From Bacteroidota bacterium (GTDB lineage: Bacteria > Bacteroidota > Ignavibacteria > UBA10030 > SZUA-254): 7,939 bases of DNA. Made by a program: the position numbers and the translations under genes. The notes under the pieces were generated by a model. The model ran no database searches. It was not told the origin of the DNA and saw only the letters and a program-made list of their open reading frames with translations. Positions 6,201 through 7,939 of the stretch are shown here, one piece after another. The stretch's first letter is position 1; each line of letters opens with the position of its first letter. The stretch is from contig SCUC01000214.1 of the NCBI GenBank assembly GCA_004322375.1, forward strand, positions 1-7,939, read 5' to 3'.

Positions 6201-7262
6201 CTAGGATTTCGAATGTTTTTTAGGAACCGGCTCCGATGCTTTTTTCTCTTCACCGTTACCGGAAGGTAATCCGAGCTTCTTTCGTACTAACGTATCAATT
6301 TCTTGTCCAAGAGGCGGGTTTTCTATCAAGAATTTTTTAACATTCTCCCGTCCCTGTCCTATGCGTTCGTTATTATAGGCAAACCAGGAACCGCTCTTAG
6401 CAATAATATTTTGTTGTATGGCAACGTCAATCAAATCGCCTAGCTTCGAAATGCCTTCATTGTAAAGGATTTCAAATTCAGCTTCCTTAAAAGGAGGGGC
6501 AACCTTATTTTTCACGACTTTCACTTTGACACGGTTACCGATAACGGTTGTCCCATCCTTAATCGCTTCAATGCGTCGAACATCGAGACGGACGCTAGCG
6601 TAAAATTTAAGAGCATTCCCACCGGTGGTTGTTTCGGGATTCCCGAACATAATGCCTATTTTCTGGCGAAGCTGGTTGGTAAAGATGACAGATGTTTTCG
6701 ACTTGCTAATCGCGGCGGTGAGCTTGCGCAGCGCCTGCGACATGAGCCGGGCTTGTACCCCCATCGAGGGGTCGCCCATTTCACCTTCAATCTCAGCTCG
6801 CGGTGTCAATGCCGCAACGGAATCTATAACAATCACATCGAGCGCTCCGCTTCGCACCAATGTTTCCACTATCTCAAGCGCTTGCTCGCCAAACTCCGGC
6901 TGGGAAAGCAGAAGATTATTGACATCAACGCCTAATTTTTTTGCATAGTTAATATCGAGGGCATGTTCCGCATCTATAAATGCGGCGATACCTTCGCTCT
7001 TTTGGGCTTCGGCAATAATGTGCAAGCACACGGTAGTTTTACCGGATGATTCAGGACCGTAGATTTCTATTACGCGCCCGCGCGGTATCCCACCGATGCC
7101 TATGGCATTATCCAATGAAATCGAGCTTGTCGAGATCGCTTCTATCGTCGCGATAGGGCCCTCTCCCAATTTCATGACGGCGCCTTTGCCGTGTTGTTTT
7201 TCTATTTGCTCAACTGCAAGCCGGAGGGCTTGCGCACGAGATTCTTTGTTGATGTCTTCCAT
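6201..7262 (-). CDS. recA: Recombinase RecA
   Basis: RecA is the ATP-dependent strand-exchange protein. It coats single-stranded DNA, pairs it with homologous duplex and, where an SOS system exists, triggers LexA self-cleavage. All core elements are intact in 353 residues: Walker A GPESSGKT (69-76), the catalytic Glu in FIDAEHALD (E99), Walker B VIVID (143-147), loop L1 around EMGDPSMGVQARLM (161-174), FTNQLRQKIG (194-203), and loop L2 from GIMFGNPETTTGGNALKF (203-220). The C-terminal tail is Lys/Glu-rich and variable, as usual. The ATG at 7262 gives the standard N-terminal length. A GGAG lies about 14 bases upstream, rather far for a ribosome binding site. No CTGT-N8-ACAG or GAAC-N4-GTTC LexA-type box is visible in the 37-bp gap before it. 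It is flanked by recX downstream and the receiver gene upstream. Confidence 0.98.
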   Translation of the reverse strand: MEDINKESRAQALRLAVEQIEKQHGKGAVMKLGEGPIATIEAISTSSISLDNAIGIGGIPRGRVIEIYGPESSGKTTVCLHIIAEAQKSEGIAAFIDAEHALDINYAKKLGVDVNNLLLSQPEFGEQALEIVETLVRSGALDVIVIDSVAALTPRAEIEGEMGDPSMGVQARLMSQALRKLTAAISKSKTSVIFTNQLRQKIGIMFGNPETTTGGNALKFYASVRLDVRRIEAIKDGTTVIGNRVKVKVVKNKVAPPFKEAEFEILYNEGISKLGDLIDVAIQQNIIAKSGSWFAYNNERIGQGRENVKKFLIENPPLGQEIDTLVRKKLGLPSGNGEEKKASEPVPKKHSKS

Positions 7263-7276
7263 TAAGGTTGTTCTTA

Positions 7277-7280
7277 CTCC
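7277..7280 (-). promoter_or_regulatory. Possible Shine-Dalgarno site of recA
   Basis: GGAG on the minus strand, with 14 bases between it and the recA ATG. The motif is correct but the spacing is longer than the usual 5-10, so it may be weak or coincidental. It is the only purine-rich match in the gap. Confidence 0.35.
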
Positions 7281-7299
7281 GTTTTAATAAAATTGAGAA

Positions 7300-7713
7300 T
7301 TACATTGTCGGGTTGACGAATTTTACCAGTAGCTGATTGATAGTTGACTTTGCGTCGTCAATATCGTATGGCTTTGCAACATAGCCATCCGCGCCGAGTT
7401 CTTTTGCAACATGGATTGCATCGTAATCGTCAATGGACGACATAAAGACGTAGGGAATGCCTTTATTTTTTGGTTCCGATCTGACGTGTTGATACAAATC
7501 GAAACCGTTCATTTCCGGCATCCGAACATCGCTTAATATCAGGTCTGGTTTTCGAGCTTGAAGTTTCTTGAGCGCTTCTGTGCCGCTTTCCGCCGTCATG
7601 ACCTTGAATGATTTTTCTTTAAGAACATGAGACATGATATCCAGCCAGGGACGCTCATCGTCAACCAACAGTATGGTTTTATTTAGTTTGTTTGTTTTAC
7701 CCCGTATTGTCAT
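7300..7713 (-). CDS. Stand-alone response-regulator receiver protein (CheY-like)
   Basis: A 137-residue protein made of a single phosphoacceptor receiver domain. The acidic pair D18-D19 (LLVDDE) should hold Mg2+. D62 in LILSDVRMPEMNGFDL is the phosphorylation site. S92 in YVFMSS stands at the conserved Thr/Ser switch position, and K114 in GYVAKPY is the invariant lysine. There is no DNA-binding or enzymatic output domain, so it must act by protein contact or as a phosphate relay. No histidine kinase is in the window. The first 12 residues (TIRGKTNKLNK) are a basic leader before beta-1. The ATG is preceded by AGGG at nine bases, which overlaps the thpR stop codon, so this start is well supported and translation may be coupled to thpR. 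The partner kinase and target cannot be deduced. Its place between thpR and recA is unusual. Confidence 0.93.
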   Translation of the reverse strand: MTIRGKTNKLNKTILLVDDERPWLDIMSHVLKEKSFKVMTAESGTEALKKLQARKPDLILSDVRMPEMNGFDLYQHVRSEPKNKGIPYVFMSSIDDYDAIHVAKELGADGYVAKPYDIDDAKSTINQLLVKFVNPTM

Positions 7714-7722
7714 GATGATTTT

Positions 7723-7726
7723 CCCT
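7723..7726 (-). promoter_or_regulatory. Shine-Dalgarno site of the receiver gene
   Basis: AGGG on the minus strand, nine bases before the ATG at 7713 and overlapping the TAG stop codon of thpR (7727-7725). It is the best ribosome binding site on the minus strand of this window and fixes the receiver start. Confidence 0.6.
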
Positions 7727-7939
7727 AATTTTGTAATTGAATTTTTTTGATGTTTTCGTATTCTGAACCAGAAGGCTTCAGAACGCTTTTCATTATAACA
7801 ACTTCGTTGATACGAAAGGTTCTTGCCTGTAAGGTAAGTTTTTCTACTGTGGAAATCAAGTCCCGGATCCCCCGTTCTCCTTTTACCCGACCGATGGTTA
7901 TATGGGGGGTAAAAGGGTTCTTTTCACGCTTAAAACCGA
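7725..7939 (-). CDS. thpR: RNA 2',3'-cyclic phosphodiesterase, C-terminal part (cut by window edge)
   Basis: Only the last 70 codons are in the window; the gene continues beyond base 7939. ThpR/LigT proteins belong to the 2H phosphoesterases and open 2',3'-cyclic phosphates on RNA ends. The second of the two catalytic HxT motifs is visible as FTPHITIGRVK (H12 and T14 of the visible fragment). It is followed by the family-typical end, where FRINEVVIMKS leads into the SVLKPSGSEYENI stretch just before the stop. The first HxT motif must lie outside. The reading frame ends at TAG (7727-7725), 11 bp before the receiver ATG. A thpR gene just upstream of recA is a common bacterial arrangement, often after cinA, which supports the call. 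The short visible length is the only weakness. Confidence 0.85.
   Translation of the reverse strand, partial: GFKREKNPFTPHITIGRVKGERGIRDLISTVEKLTLQARTFRINEVVIMKSVLKPSGSEYENIKKIQLQN

Noticed and set aside
5928..6269. Plus-strand open frame of 113 codons across recX and the recA end
   Set aside because: Low-complexity Ser/Arg-rich translation typical of the complement of a Lys/Glu/Leu-rich gene.
7263..7299. LexA/SOS box before recA
   Set aside because: A lone GTTC occurs on the plus strand, but neither CTGT-N8-ACAG nor GAAC-N4-GTTC is present.

Overview
The window is a bacterial chromosome segment of moderate GC content. The best guess for the host is the Bacteroidota / Ignavibacteriota / Chlorobiota (FCB) group. 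Three things point there: the gene content, the frequent lack of Shine-Dalgarno sites, and intergenic repeats of a kind common in those genomes (a unit with TTGTCATTCTGA-type ends, and degenerate 7-bp tandem repeats). The phylum is inferred and was not tested.

Right half (about 3980 to 7939, all minus strand). Seven genes read leftward with gaps of only 7 to 37 bp, so they are probably one operon. In order of transcription they are: the C-terminal end of thpR (RNA 2',3'-cyclic phosphodiesterase, cut by the window edge), a stand-alone CheY-like receiver protein, recA, recX, a PolB-type DEDDy 3'-5' exonuclease, a DnaQ-type DEDDh 3'-5' exonuclease, and an asparagine-synthase-like protein that occupies 2169-3980. 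The first part (thpR, recA, recX) is a conserved bacterial neighbourhood. The receiver between thpR and recA, the two exonucleases and the synthase-like protein are additions. RecA performs strand exchange, RecX modulates the RecA filament, and the two exonucleases could trim 3' ends in the same repair context. The synthase-like protein has no obvious link to repair. Its glutaminase nucleophile (Cys2) is Ala.

Middle and left (755 to 2168). Two further minus-strand genes, a class I SAM-dependent methyltransferase and an ArsN2-like GNAT acetyltransferase, are separated from the operon and edged by repeats. A 98-bp element with inverted ends lies upstream of the methyltransferase. Degenerate 7-bp-period tandem arrays abut both ends of the acetyltransferase gene, and a weaker candidate abuts the methyltransferase start.

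Left end (41 to 754, plus strand). A gene for an acidic, mostly helical protein of unknown function converges on the rest. Its frame stays open to the window edge, so its N-terminus may be incomplete.

No RNA genes, CRISPR arrays, transposases or phage genes were seen. The most interesting signals are the heptamer-period arrays bracketing the acetyltransferase gene, the Cys-less synthase at the end of a recA operon, the tandem DEDDy/DEDDh exonuclease pair, and the receiver domain placed directly before recA.
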